Shown here: positions 54,301-64,000 of the stretch, piece by piece
Position numbering within the stretch: position 1 is the first letter of the stretch
How the letters are laid out: each line of letters opens with the position of its first letter
Assembly (NCBI GenBank): GCA_914767715.1
Contig: OU612065.1
Coordinates: 18,104,001 to 18,168,000 of the forward strand
From: Membranipora membranacea
Lineage: Eukaryota > Bryozoa > Gymnolaemata > Cheilostomatida > Membraniporidae
Direction of reading: 5' to 3'
DNA length: 64,000 nucleotides
Made by a program: the position numbers and the translations under genes
The notes under the pieces: generated by a model
The model's database searches: none
The model's input: the letters and a program-made list of their open reading frames with translations, nothing else
Told to the model about the DNA's origin: nothing

Positions 54301-57300
54301 ATTAAATTGTAATAGATCAGTGAATTGTGTGCTGGTCTTTGATACTGCAAGCTTGAATCAACGTGTGCAAAATAAGTTGTGAGTGTGAGGAGGATTGATA
54401 GAACTGGTAGATTTATAACTCAACACCATGATTTGTCTCTGCAATAATTTAATAACCAATACCAAACAATACCAAGTCGATCTGTATTCTGCACCATGTA
54501 CTCTAAATTTGTGTTTGATACTCATAGGTAAGAAAACTTGGGCTTCTAACCCCAGATGAAGAACTGCCGAATGCTATAAGGACGGTCTTTAATCAGCTAT
54601 GGGCTAACAATGGTGATGCCATCAGCCGACAGTACGCAGGTACGGCTGCTATGAAAGGTGACTACACTCGGACAGGAGAAAGGAAATTCTCTGGTCTAAT
54701 GAAAGACGGCATGAAATCTGCTAACAGGTGGGTTGACTGAAACTGGTTTGGCAAAATACTCTTTCCTCTAATTTGTGGTGCATCATGCTATTGCTATGCT
54801 GTTTTCTAGTTTTGCTTTGGTACTGTAGTATACTTGGGAGTCCAAAGACAAAAAATGTAGTTGTGTTTCATATACGCTCTGCTCAAAGTTTCTTCCTCAA
54901 ATTGTTTCTCCTACAAGCCAAAGATTTTAGATCATCAATAATTTTAAGTTATCCAATTAGAACATAGCAGGCTAGTATGTGAGAAAAAATGTTTAACGTT
55001 GGACTTTTTTCAGGTACTTGATACACAGATTCAAAGACATGTACAGACAAGCTGCTATTAACATACAGCTAGGTCAGCCACTCGAACCTGATGTGATGAC
55101 CTTACTGACTAAAGGTCAACAGGCTGTCGAGAACCAGGAGGATGAGATAGATTATATCAGGTAAAATTACCTCAGAAAAAGAAAGATATTATCCGCAATC
55201 AATTTTTATTATATTTAGTTGACCAATAATGATTGGTTTTGAACGGTTGGCTATACATAATAATCCTGACATGACCATAAGTTAAACTCGATCAGTCCTA
55301 CACATGTGTTTATCATAGACCCTCATGACTCTAATTGTTATGCGGTCATCAACTCGTTGTTTCATTCAGGTAGTGTGGGGCGTGTCTCAAACTAACTGTT
55401 TCACTCCGAAAGAATTTGTTGTGATAATTAGGAGTTGTCCTTTCACTGACCAATTAGGTCAGAGAGTAAGTAACTCCCATCTTAATTGCATCATATCACC
55501 AGATACTATGGATATTAATCATCTACCTTGTTGTTGACAGGGAGAAGGCGAGTGATGTTGTATCAGTGATAGAGGAAGGACGAAATCTACTCATCATGGA
55601 ACCAGAGCAGAGTTTGGGAGGATGGGGTGTAATCTCATTGGACGAACAACAGTAGGTATTTGTTTACGTTTTGACATTGTTGTCAAGTGGGAGTGATTCT
55701 TCTTCTCCATTTTCTTCTGAGTCACGACCTGAGGGCATTATGCTTTCAGTGGTAGAAACTTGGTGTGTTTTTCAAGAATTGAAGCCTGTGAAGATTGTAT
55801 ACAGTAATACGCGATAATAAGCGAAAGAATGTCTGTGAATGTTTAGTTGATGTAAATTGTTATCACCTATCCCCTGCTAAGTCACTAAACCATAAGGGGA
55901 CTAGTTGAGTATAAACTGTCTTTCAGTAACCTATAACCGCAAAATCTACACTATTATTGTTACACTAGCCTAGAGTGACATATGAAATACATTGTGAGCA
56001 TACAGCTTGCAAATTCATATACCATATACAATTTTTGCTATTTTTTCTTTCAGAGATAACTCAGTTCAGGATAATGAGATGGATACAATACTCCTCCTGA
56101 CAAACTCTCACTACTACATTGTAACTTATGATGATGAGTTGGACTGCCTGACTAATTACCTCAAGGTTCCTATTTCTGATGTCTATGCCATCGACATAGG
56201 TAAATAATGATTGGTCCGCCCTCTGAAGGGATTCCAAATTTTTTAGAAAAATAAAATAATGCATGTAGTTTGCATTAAACCTTGAGTGCTTGGTCATTGG
56301 TAAACTACCCACACTTTGGATGCTTTCAGTAGACAAATGATCATAAGCGGTCAAACAGCCACACGCAAGACTTTGCCGCATTCATTCAATGCCCAAACTC
56401 TTTCTCACAGCTGTTCGGTTATCAATGAGGTTGATCAAGCATATCAAATCTTACTCTACTTTATCCTTATTCTGAACTGGTTGCTTTTCCTGCTGCTTAA
56501 TAATTTTTGTGTCTGATTTTCCTCTTGCAGGTCCTGAGTCCACATCGATGTTCAAATCCAGATTTCTTTGTATCAGATTCTGGTACAAATACCATGAGGA
56601 GGCCGGTTACTTCCACACGTTCAAAGTGCCCAAAGTCCGAGCTTTCAACAACTCGATCATAGAGATAAAAACTACTGAGGATGAGAAAGGTAGTCATCAG
56701 GGAATCAGGGATATAAACAAATATGTTCACCATGATGGACTTGAGCTATGGAAGGTTTCTGATTTTGTATTTTACAGCAGTGTACTAAAAAGGTTATGTG
56801 TATGTAGTTGCAACACTAAAATTCCCAATTTATTTTGCGTGTCTCTGCAACCAGATCTGCGACAGGGATTTAGCATTATGCTTGCACACAAGTCGGAAAT
56901 ATTCCAGTTTCTCACCAAGACAATCGAGATGAACAACTCTGATTTGACATAATCTATTTGATGGATTTAAATCCATTTGGCATTTTTTACACTGTTATAG
57001 AGATTCTGAGGGCAATAGCAGATACATTCAAAGTATCAGCAGAGCAAGCCAATGGCTTAGTGAACATCAGAGAAACCAAAATCGAACAGTAAGTATCAAT
57101 ATCGAGGTTTTGGTTCAGAAATTAGTCATTCTAAAATTATCCCCCTGAGTATTGGATTTGGTTTAAATGAGTTGGGAAAAAATCCGAATGAGCTGCTGTC
57201 ATATCCACAATCAATCAATTTTGCAGTCATTGGTATCCGCTTTGGGAGTTGATCATTACTTAGGTAGTAAGCCCGAAATCCTCAAGATATTTGACCATAC

Positions 57301-58802
57301 AAACTAGACTATGATATTATATTGTTTCAGGAAGAGGTTCAGGCCTGTGGCCAAGAGATCGATACAGACCACATCAATTGAGGCAAACATCTGGGCTCAT
57401 CCTACTAGAATAGCCTCGCTCGCTAGTAATGTAGTAACTAAAGCAGCCAGTAGGGTCACCAGCCAACTCAAGAAAATCAACCTGTCTCCCTCCAGAACAC
57501 CCAGAAATTCCGGTGGAGGCAAAATCAATCCTGCGATGGAAGCGATGGAAGATGGTAGGTTAAATTCTATTACATTCTAACAAAAGGAGGTAACTCAGTT
57601 GGTTAGAACGCCTGTCCTTTAATATGCTAGTGCAATAGGTCCAGGGTTCAAAATTCTGCTGCAGTCTACTAACTTCTGGGCTCTGTTGGTGCCCCAGGTT
57701 GGCTCTGCCTATAAACAATATGACTTGAAATACGGTCGCCTCACCCCTAACACACATTTACTTCTCAGTGTTCAGACAGAAACCAACCCTGATTTTTCCC
57801 GATTTTTTATCTGAAAAACTTATCTTACTCTATATCAGTCATGTTGTTCCATCTTAGTTCCTAATAGCACACATCAGTGGGAAGTGACTTCTCCTAAATA
57901 GCACTTCATTTCATTTCACTCCAATGATACCTTGTTGGTTGCCGAGTTGAAAGTTTTCTCACAGATAAACTTGATGAGGCGTAACAATTGTAAGTTTCAT
58001 CCCCAAAATGATGAGTTTGACCAAAGATAAACACTTATTTTTGTATTTGCCCATTATTTGACGTTTATCAATTGCAGAATTTGATGTGGTTGATCCAGCT
58101 GAATTTGACAATTTTGACGATGACCATTTTGGATCATCTAAACTAGACAGTCAATTAAACGGTGAAGCATCTCAAAGTGCTTCAGGATCACTAGCGGAGA
58201 AAGATTCAAAGCAAACTGCACTGCCCCGTCCGCAAGGTCTGCCTACAATTATCAAAACAAGGACTCTATCGTTAGGCTCACTACCAGATTTACATGTTGG
58301 TGAAGATTCAAACTCGGAAGGTCAAGGTGACCTGCTGGGAGCTACGCCGGATGAACTCACCCACTCATCACCCCAAATATACCATACAGAGCAGAACGCA
58401 GACTTACTAACACCCTCTGCTGCAAATGACAGGGATCTTTCTTGTCAAACACACCACTCAACAGCTCCTGACTTGAAAACTCTAGAGCTCAATGGACATG
58501 AAGAAAATCCAGACTCCATTGCGCAAACGCAGTCGCCTAATATGAGAATTTCGTTTAGTGATGACGGTTTGAAAAACTATACTTTAGATTTACCTGGTGT
58601 TCCTGCTGCCGGCGGTCAAAGGTCATCAGCTCTGTCTAAGATAAAATCAGGACTATCTCAAGTCTCACATCTGATAGTAAACCCAAACTCCTCACCGCAT
58701 ACTCGGCGGAGGAAGCAAGTACTAGAAGCTCAACTATTAGACAACAGCATGAAATCTAAACTTAGGTTCAAAAACTGCCAGACTAAAATCTTATTACTCT
58801 AG
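45373..58802 (+). CDS. INPP5F: SAC2-type inositol polyphosphate phosphatase
   Basis: SAC-domain phosphoinositide phosphatase; the animal SAC2/INPP5F enzyme removes the 4-phosphate of PI4P on endosomes. Exons: 45373-45469, 46339-46419, 47601-47740, 48197-48328, 49513-49560, 50356-50535, 51554-51787, 52437-52548, 53057-53249, 53707-53784, 54018-54138, 54528-54727, 55014-55160, 55541-55651, 56054-56199, 56531-56689, 57001-57088, 57331-57554, 58078-58802. All phases agree; 1071 residues, against 1132 in human. SAC-domain landmarks are CEKHHFGINKP, SRRSRHRAGTRYKRRG, VPVFWSQPGHKY, the catalytic C-x5-R loop C450-IDCLD-R456-T, and WANNGDAISRQYAGTAA. An hSac2 domain follows (GGWGVISLD, then YFHTFKVPK), then a Ser-rich tail ending NCQTKILLL, equivalent to the conserved end of vertebrate SAC2. 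It is divergent from and adjacent to RPB2. Confidence 0.97.
46613..46625. repeat. 13-base C tract
   Basis: Uninterrupted C run in INPP5F intron 2. A TA-rich microsatellite follows at 46894-46922. Confidence 0.9.
47876..47992. repeat. foldback repeat in INPP5F intron 3 (GGGAGCAACT family)
   Basis: The left arm (taaatgcctgtc, then ggagttgctccc) and right arm (gggagcaactgg, then aatgcaggcaattgg) are inverted. The loop holds a tandem of cacgggtcac and a gatcca/tggatc pair. It is the best-preserved arm pair of the family. Confidence 0.75.
48373..48418. repeat. hairpin in INPP5F intron 4
   Basis: GTCTGGGGTGGGTAGGTG pairs with CACCTACCCAACCCAGAC around a short loop, with one bulge. It lies 45 nt past the donor of exon 4. 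Confidence 0.8.
50039..50140. repeat. foldback repeat in INPP5F intron 5 (GGGAGCAACT family)
   Basis: The left arm (catgatccattttgcctgc) and right arm (ggactgcgggcaaattggatc) are inverted copies with mismatches. The centre holds a gccagcggctc mini-hairpin. Confidence 0.7.
51480..51519. repeat. 11-bp tandem repeat upstream of INPP5F exon 7
   Basis: Four copies of ttgctatcatg or a close variant lie 35-75 nt before the exon 7 acceptor. Confidence 0.85.
54018..54138 (+). CDS. INPP5F: INPP5F catalytic-loop exon
   Basis: Encodes VNCIDCLDRTNVVQTA; the nucleophile should be C450 and the phosphate-binding Arg R456. The signature matches active SAC phosphatases, so the enzyme is predicted to be active. 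The exon enters with two bases from the previous exon (Trp432) and leaves in phase 0. Confidence 0.96.
56690..57000 (+). other. INPP5F: INPP5F intron 16 with an open frame continuing from exon 16
   Basis: The exon 16 frame stays open through the donor for 262 nt to a TAA at 56950-56952. The intron has a normal gtagtc donor and ttatag acceptor, and splicing it out restores the conserved hSac2 sequence, so the default is removal. Retention would give a protein of about 815 residues without the C-terminal tail. Confidence 0.5.
57589..57720 (+). repeat. tRNA-derived SINE in INPP5F intron 18
   Basis: TAACTCAGTTGGTTAGAACG (57591-57610) is an A-box/D-arm sequence. GGTCCAGGGTTCAAAATTC (57638-57656) is a B-box/T-arm sequence at normal pol III spacing. 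The acceptor stem is not intact and T-arm bases are altered, so it is a SINE copy rather than a functional tRNA gene. Confidence 0.75.
58078..58802 (+). CDS. INPP5F: INPP5F terminal coding exon, Ser-rich tail
   Basis: This 725-nt exon encodes about 240 residues, mostly Ser/Asp/Gln-rich and probably disordered. The last 60 (ALSKIKSGLSQV onward, ending FKNCQTKILLL) align with the conserved C terminus of vertebrate SAC2. Conservation of only the extreme end suggests a binding motif there; its partner is unknown. Confidence 0.9.
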
Positions 58803-59318
58803 GCATGGTTTTGTGTGGTGCCAGTTTACATTAGAAAATTTTAGGTGATGCTAGATATTCTATACTTTGACAAATTTGTAAAACTAAATACGATATATTA
58901 ATCTTTTTGACTTTGTATTTTTCTTTAGGAAAGTATGGAATGACTATTTTTGTAAAAAATACAGTCAGCACCCTGATTTACATGGATGCAGATTCGCCAA
59001 CAAAACTAAACCCTGCAATTCTTGTTTGGAATATTTATTGTATCTTAGATACGGCAATTTGAGTACGAAGAAACTTTTTATCCTTGATTTGTATTTTTCA
59101 TTTGCTTGCCAAAGGGGTTTGAAAGTTTTAGTGAAGCACATCAAAGTTTTGTAGTAAGATGCATCAAGTTGCAGTTCACAAATCGCTCCCTCAAATAAAC
59201 AGGTATCAAAGTAATTTGTATATTATAGGTTTTTGATTTGTTGTTTGTGCACAAACTTTGTGAGCAACATTTTTCAACATTGTGCAGCACCTTCTCAATT
59301 TTATTCTAGTCACTAAGG

Positions 59319-59324
59319 AATAAA
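59319..59324 (+). terminator. INPP5F: poly(A) signal of INPP5F
   Basis: AATAAA lies 517 nt after the stop codon and is followed by GTTGACCTTGGTTTTC, a GT-rich downstream element. It is the first well-formed signal after the coding region. Confidence 0.65.
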
Positions 59325-59344
59325 GTTGACCTTGGTTTTCAATC

Positions 59345-60540
59345 ATTGCTTTCTTTTTATAATTGTGAGATGAATTTCAGAAGCGTAAATACATGGATGA
59401 CGAAAGAGATAACATCAAAAAGCTGTCTCAAATCTCACAACTTGCTGTCTCTTATTGAGATTCAGTCCCGTTGCGAAAACTGTTGCAATGTGTTGCACAC
59501 ATAGACTTGGAACTATTATGGTTGCACATCAGATATGTTAGATAATGGTTAGGATGTAGTGTGAGCATTATCTAGAAGGATACGCTACTTTGACCTTCCT
59601 CTGATATCATCTGTTAAGGCAAAGAGTACTGTTACTCCTTGGAAAAAGCATCAACAACTGATCTGGTAGTTCTTTAGAAGAACCTATCTTTTATAGTGCC
59701 CACATATTCAGTCTAGTCTGCCGCATACAAGCAAGGCTATCTCATGATGTACTTTGCCTTTTACCGTCACTGACCAATTTGCTTCTAGAATATATGAGAC
59801 CTGTTAAAATGCGTCCTATCTCAGCGGCCCCACAAAACAAATGTGGGTACGCTACTTCTAGGTTTCGCCAGCCTGTCAAGTTTGGGATCATCAGACTTCA
59901 TCTTAGCAATGAAAATAACTGATTTATCCTTTGTGTAAAACACCAAATCACATTGACAGGGATAAGGAAGCCGCCTTTTATCTGCTGCCGGAAAATGGGA
60001 GGTCAACCAACGCCAGCCAACACCTTCTGTTCCTGTCCCTGTTCTGACCAGATTCCAGATTTCTACAAAGAGTTTTCTACTCATGACACAAGATACATAG
60101 CCCAAGTTCATAAGTCCATTTTCATTAAGAGCAATTATGTTGTTGTATTAATACACAGAATACTGTAGTACTGATTTATCTCATTACTCTCTTAATTGGC
60201 ATGAAAAGGCATAAAAACATTCATTGTGTAACTTTCTTGCTAAACGAATTGTACAAAAATGAAAAAAATTTGCAACTGATTGAGAATATCTGTTTGATTT
60301 GATTATTTGGTTTTGTTGTGGAAGCCTTTTTGTAATAATGTCATTTTGTGAGAAAGCAAAATACTTGATTAGCTGTCCTATCTATTATTCAGTTGGGAAA
60401 CAGTTCAAGAGAACCTGTTGCCACTTGCCACAGTAGTTTGAAGTAGGAGCAAGTTGCTATAATCGTCAGATTAGTATGTAAGCTGACCCCCTACAGATAC
60501 TCAGTTGAGACATCACCATCAGATCTTCAGAGCAGCCACC
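59345..60540. other. intergenic region before the immunoglobulin-domain gene
   Basis: 1.2 kb without coding exons. It must hold the promoter and 5' UTR of the gene starting at 60541. No TATA box or other element stands out. Confidence 0.5.
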
Positions 60541-62918
60541 ATGTCAAGCTTACAATGGCTCATACAGCTCACAATTATAACATTCCTTTCACTATCCTCA
60601 GGTAGGTCACTAACTAATTGATAATAATCATATAATATTTAATAATAATGTTATGATTTTGATTTAAACCTAAATAAACAAAGAATCATTTTATGATTTG
60701 ATTATATAACAGAAAACCTATCTTTTTCTGTGTATTTATGGGTCTTCAAGTCCCAAATGAGAGGAGCTGGGTTGGCTAATGATGAATAGATAGATTAGAT
60801 TGGTGTGCGAAACCAATCAGTATCACTTTTAGAGTTTAGTTAGGAAGGAAAGAAAGCAAGCGAATAGAGAAAGACCAATTGAAACTATGTAAGTGGTCTC
60901 ACTCCTTTATTTAATTGAAAGGTTGGTTTCTGCAAGCCAACTTAAATAGGCCTAAGTGACTGAGAATATTATGCTCCCATTCAGCCATAACAGGAAGAGT
61001 GTACATTTATTAATCAAAGTACTAACGAGGATAAATTATCTTCTCAGAGTCTTCTCCTCCTAAAGTCTCTCTCTGTAGCCAACAGTGAGTTCATTGGTGA
61101 GCTTCCCTTGTTAGTTAGTCCTAACCGTCAGTAGCAGCAATCAGAGAACTGTATCATACGTTCCCATGAAATTGACTGGACTACAATGTTTATTAAATTC
61201 AATTTGTTAAGATATAAGGGGGAATAAGCTCAAAAATCCTTGCTCATTCTCGGTGAAAGGGATGCTTTGTTGTTTAAGTTAGTTTGCAGATGTATGGGAC
61301 CTTGACAGTGACCCATCTTGTGTTCATAATTTGCGTTAGTAATTACAGTAGCAATGTTTGACTATGTCAGTTAGAAGTTTTTATGTCAGTGTAACTCAAT
61401 TCATTTTGTCTCTTTAGTCACAGCCACACGACTGATTGGTACCCCTTCAGGCTCTATGAAGCACATGAAATTTGGAGAGACTTTGGGAGTCACCTGCTCA
61501 CCTGATTCTACTGACGATGCACAGGAGCTAAAGTGGTATGGACCTAATGTATATTTTCCTGGGACGGGAGAGCCAAGTCTCATCAAATCCCGAAATGAAA
61601 TGCCTGTCGAAGATGGCCAAATCTACTCAAGGTAAGTGGTCATTTCTCGTTTATTCCCCTCTATGGTAACATCATGGCAATATCTGTTCAATAACCAAAT
61701 TAGGATGTAATTTACACATGATATTTCTCTATCTGTTCCTCTCTCCTAGAGTTTTTTGCATAATTGGCATCATCCGCACAGCTAAAAGAATGACAAAACT
61801 TGTAACCACCCAAACCGAAAAAATTTCAACTGTACAGCGCTGGCTGGTTATTTGATCTTGTGAAATATGATAAAAAATTGAACATACACTGACAATGCAC
61901 TGACAGCACTTAGTTTTGCTCCATTTCCTTCTGCTGACTATTGAATAAGCACTGATGATTCAATGTGTATTTACACTTCGATGTTTGGTAAATGTGTTTA
62001 TTTGCCAATAGTTATTTCATTACCATCCATGAATAGTATCTATTGGCTTAAAATACTGACTGGAACACTTTCAGATCAATAACTGACACTGACAAAGTGG
62101 TAGTCGTCCTAAATATAAGTAAATTTATTACAGCATAATACTTCACTTATGTAGGCTTCTGGTCAATATCTGAATGTAGTCTCAAGTCATTCTAAGCTTT
62201 TTATCTTGTCATGACTCTTTTGTTGGGCTGTTAAGTAAAACTGAAACCCTATTAGATTCTCCTAATCAGCAATTCTGTTAAGAATACGAATTCTCACCTT
62301 ACATCAATTTGAGCAGATGTTCGGCTCACGCAAACCTATGTTGATGCTGCGAAATTTGTTTGAGTTGATGGGGCTTTTCTGAGCTGAATGAATGAGTCAA
62401 CGTCAAATATGCCATTATATGTCTCTGTGTATAGCTCCTTTGTTTCCTGTCTATTCATGGATAATTTGGCAGCTTATGAATCAAAATACTGAATAACAAT
62501 TTAACTCCATTGTTATTTGTCAAATTATTTGTTGATTATAAAAATGTAATTGAATGGTGGACCTATTTTTTTGCTGCTTCCACAACCTGACCATAGACTT
62601 TTTTAGTATGGTATATTTAGTTCTAGGCTGTATACCTCCTCATTATGACATTTACCTTGTCTATATATTTGTCCTGAAATGAACTTTATATTGCAACTCT
62701 CAGGTCCTCTTCAGGATATATCTTATCTCTCAATGTTGACTCATTATGAATGTCATATTTTGTAATTCTATCCGTTTGCAGAGTCTATTCCCAGCCTATC
62801 GGCTCAAGTCTGAAACTATACGTCAGCGGAATCAGTGCTGGAGATACAGGAAAATATAACTGTACTGGCAGAGTGGACAATATCCCAGCACACTGGAGCT
62901 TTGAACTTCAGGCATACG
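60541..62918 (+). CDS. immunoglobulin-superfamily protein, N-terminal part (runs off window)
   Basis: Three exons, 60541-60601, 61418-61631 and 62782-62918, join in phase and encode 137 residues plus one base; the donor gtaggt at 62919 shows the gene continues. Residues 1-20 (MSSLQWLIQLTIITFLSLSS) are a signal peptide encoded by their own exon, with a good start context (gccaccATG). An Ig domain follows: C47 (GVTCSP), W60, and the D-x-G-x-Y-x-C motif D113-G115-Y117-C119; C47 and C119 should form the disulphide. N118-C-T is a potential N-glycosylation sequon. The pattern resembles the first Ig domain of fasciclin II/NCAM-type adhesion proteins, but one domain is not enough to assign the family. 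Expected location is secreted or cell surface. No later exon is recognisable before 64000. Confidence 0.85.
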
Positions 62919-64000
62919 GTAGGTTGGGCGATCATGCTGGTAGAATTGGAGATGTATTTGCTGTGTTAATGTCAACAAACTTCCCATACCCTTACCATCC
63001 ATAGCTGGTCCAGGGTATTGAGATGTACCGGAACATGAGGAACCCCATGTGCATGTGTTCACTTAACTTTGCCGTGGACTAGCCTTATCATTCGGTAAGC
63101 TGTGTGAAAAAAATTGTCTTATAATCTGATTCACTTTCACCATATCTCAAGAAGACAGCGCATGGCCTCATTTTAAAATAAAATATTAGGCTACCTGTAA
63201 AACAATTATCCTGTTAAAAGGTTATCGAAAAGCGATATCTCAATCAAAAACTCTTGCCTCTCCGCACAAGAAAAAGGTTTTAAGCAGAGGCTAATGACGG
63301 TTATTAAATATGTTCTTGCAAGGTTGCATGCATGGTGATCCTTAAATCCTCAAATTTATATCAATACCGCGGCCAGGCTGAAAAGAAGCCGGCAGAAAAC
63401 TGGACACAGTGTTGGCATTGCAGCGTGTCGTATACCCATAAGTGACCATCTTCAGACAATCTTGTAATTTCTAGAGCTAAATCAACAATACTAATGTGTA
63501 TTGAAGTATATGCTGACATGCGTTGCAGCGTGTCACAAAGGTTGTCTCAGTTTGTCGCTGACACAGACTGAAGCTAGAATAGATGTGACAGCACCCCAAA
63601 GAGAAGTGCTGTCAGCTTTTCATTTCACGGACAAATAGTAGCCCTTTAACTTTTCACTTGACTTATCCTTTCTAAGTACATTATGGAAATCCATACACAA
63701 TTTAGTCTATTGAGAGTAATCATTGAATTGTGGGATTAATAGAGTCATTTACAAAGTTATTTAACTTGATGACATATGGATGGAATAATCAATCTGGATT
63801 ACGAGGGGCACGGGAAAATGTGAATAAGTAAAGTTAATTGCGTCAGATATAACAAAGACAAGGCTCACCGCTGCCTCAGGACAAATATATTTGATGGCAT
63901 AATGAGCAGATGTTTCACACAAAAATAAAAGAAACAAAATTTTAGGTGTGTAAATAACTTAGGACTAGAAATGTTTAATGAATACTTTGAATGAACAGCC
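62919..64000 (+). other. intron of the immunoglobulin-domain gene, to the window end
   Basis: I see no further Ig or fibronectin-type exon. A paired gcgtgtc motif (63422 and 63533) and AT-rich sequence are all that is visible. Confidence 0.5.

Noticed and set aside
56837-56952. Extra coding exon of INPP5F after an accag acceptor
   Set aside because: It would interrupt the conserved hSac2 region; the direct join 56689-57001 gives the family sequence.
57589-57660. tRNA gene
   Set aside because: A- and B-box sequences are present, but the T-arm is altered and no acceptor stem pairs, so it is called a SINE.

Overview
The window is nuclear DNA from a bilaterian invertebrate, most likely a lophotrochozoan such as a mollusc, annelid or brachiopod. 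This rests on AT-rich sequence, many short exons with GT-AG introns of about 0.2-2 kb, dispersed hairpin repeats, tRNA-derived SINE remnants, and a protostome-type hunchback that keeps its two N-terminal zinc fingers. I cannot name the species. There are no bacterial features, CRISPR arrays or operons.

Layout: (1) 1-11138 is mostly non-coding. It holds two candidate upstream coding exons (2025-2209 and 3340-3537) whose reading phase fits the hunchback ATG exon. (2) 11139-23627, plus strand: hunchback, ten coding exons and 892 residues, with a 3' UTR carrying two perfect let-7 sites and an overlapping lin-4/miR-125 seed match. (3) 23628-29514: gene-poor space between convergent genes. (4) 45004-29515, minus strand: complete RPB2 (POLR2B), the second largest RNA polymerase II subunit, 21 coding exons and 1174 residues. 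(5) 45005-45372: short head-to-head promoter region. (6) 45373-59324, plus strand: complete INPP5F/SAC2 phosphoinositide phosphatase, 19 coding exons and 1071 residues. (7) 60541 onward, plus strand: the first three exons of a secreted or cell-surface immunoglobulin-superfamily gene that leaves the window.

I built the three complete models by joining exons by hand at splice sites. Each gives a total length divisible by three with every intron phase agreeing, which supports the boundaries. RPB2 and INPP5F are housekeeping genes sharing a divergent promoter region; hunchback is a developmental regulator. They are neighbours, not a pathway. Intron space is full of small foldback elements (at least four sequence families), some near-perfect and therefore young.

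The strongest observation is the let-7 / lin-4 site cluster in the hunchback 3' UTR. It resembles the heterochronic control of the nematode hunchback orthologue hbl-1.
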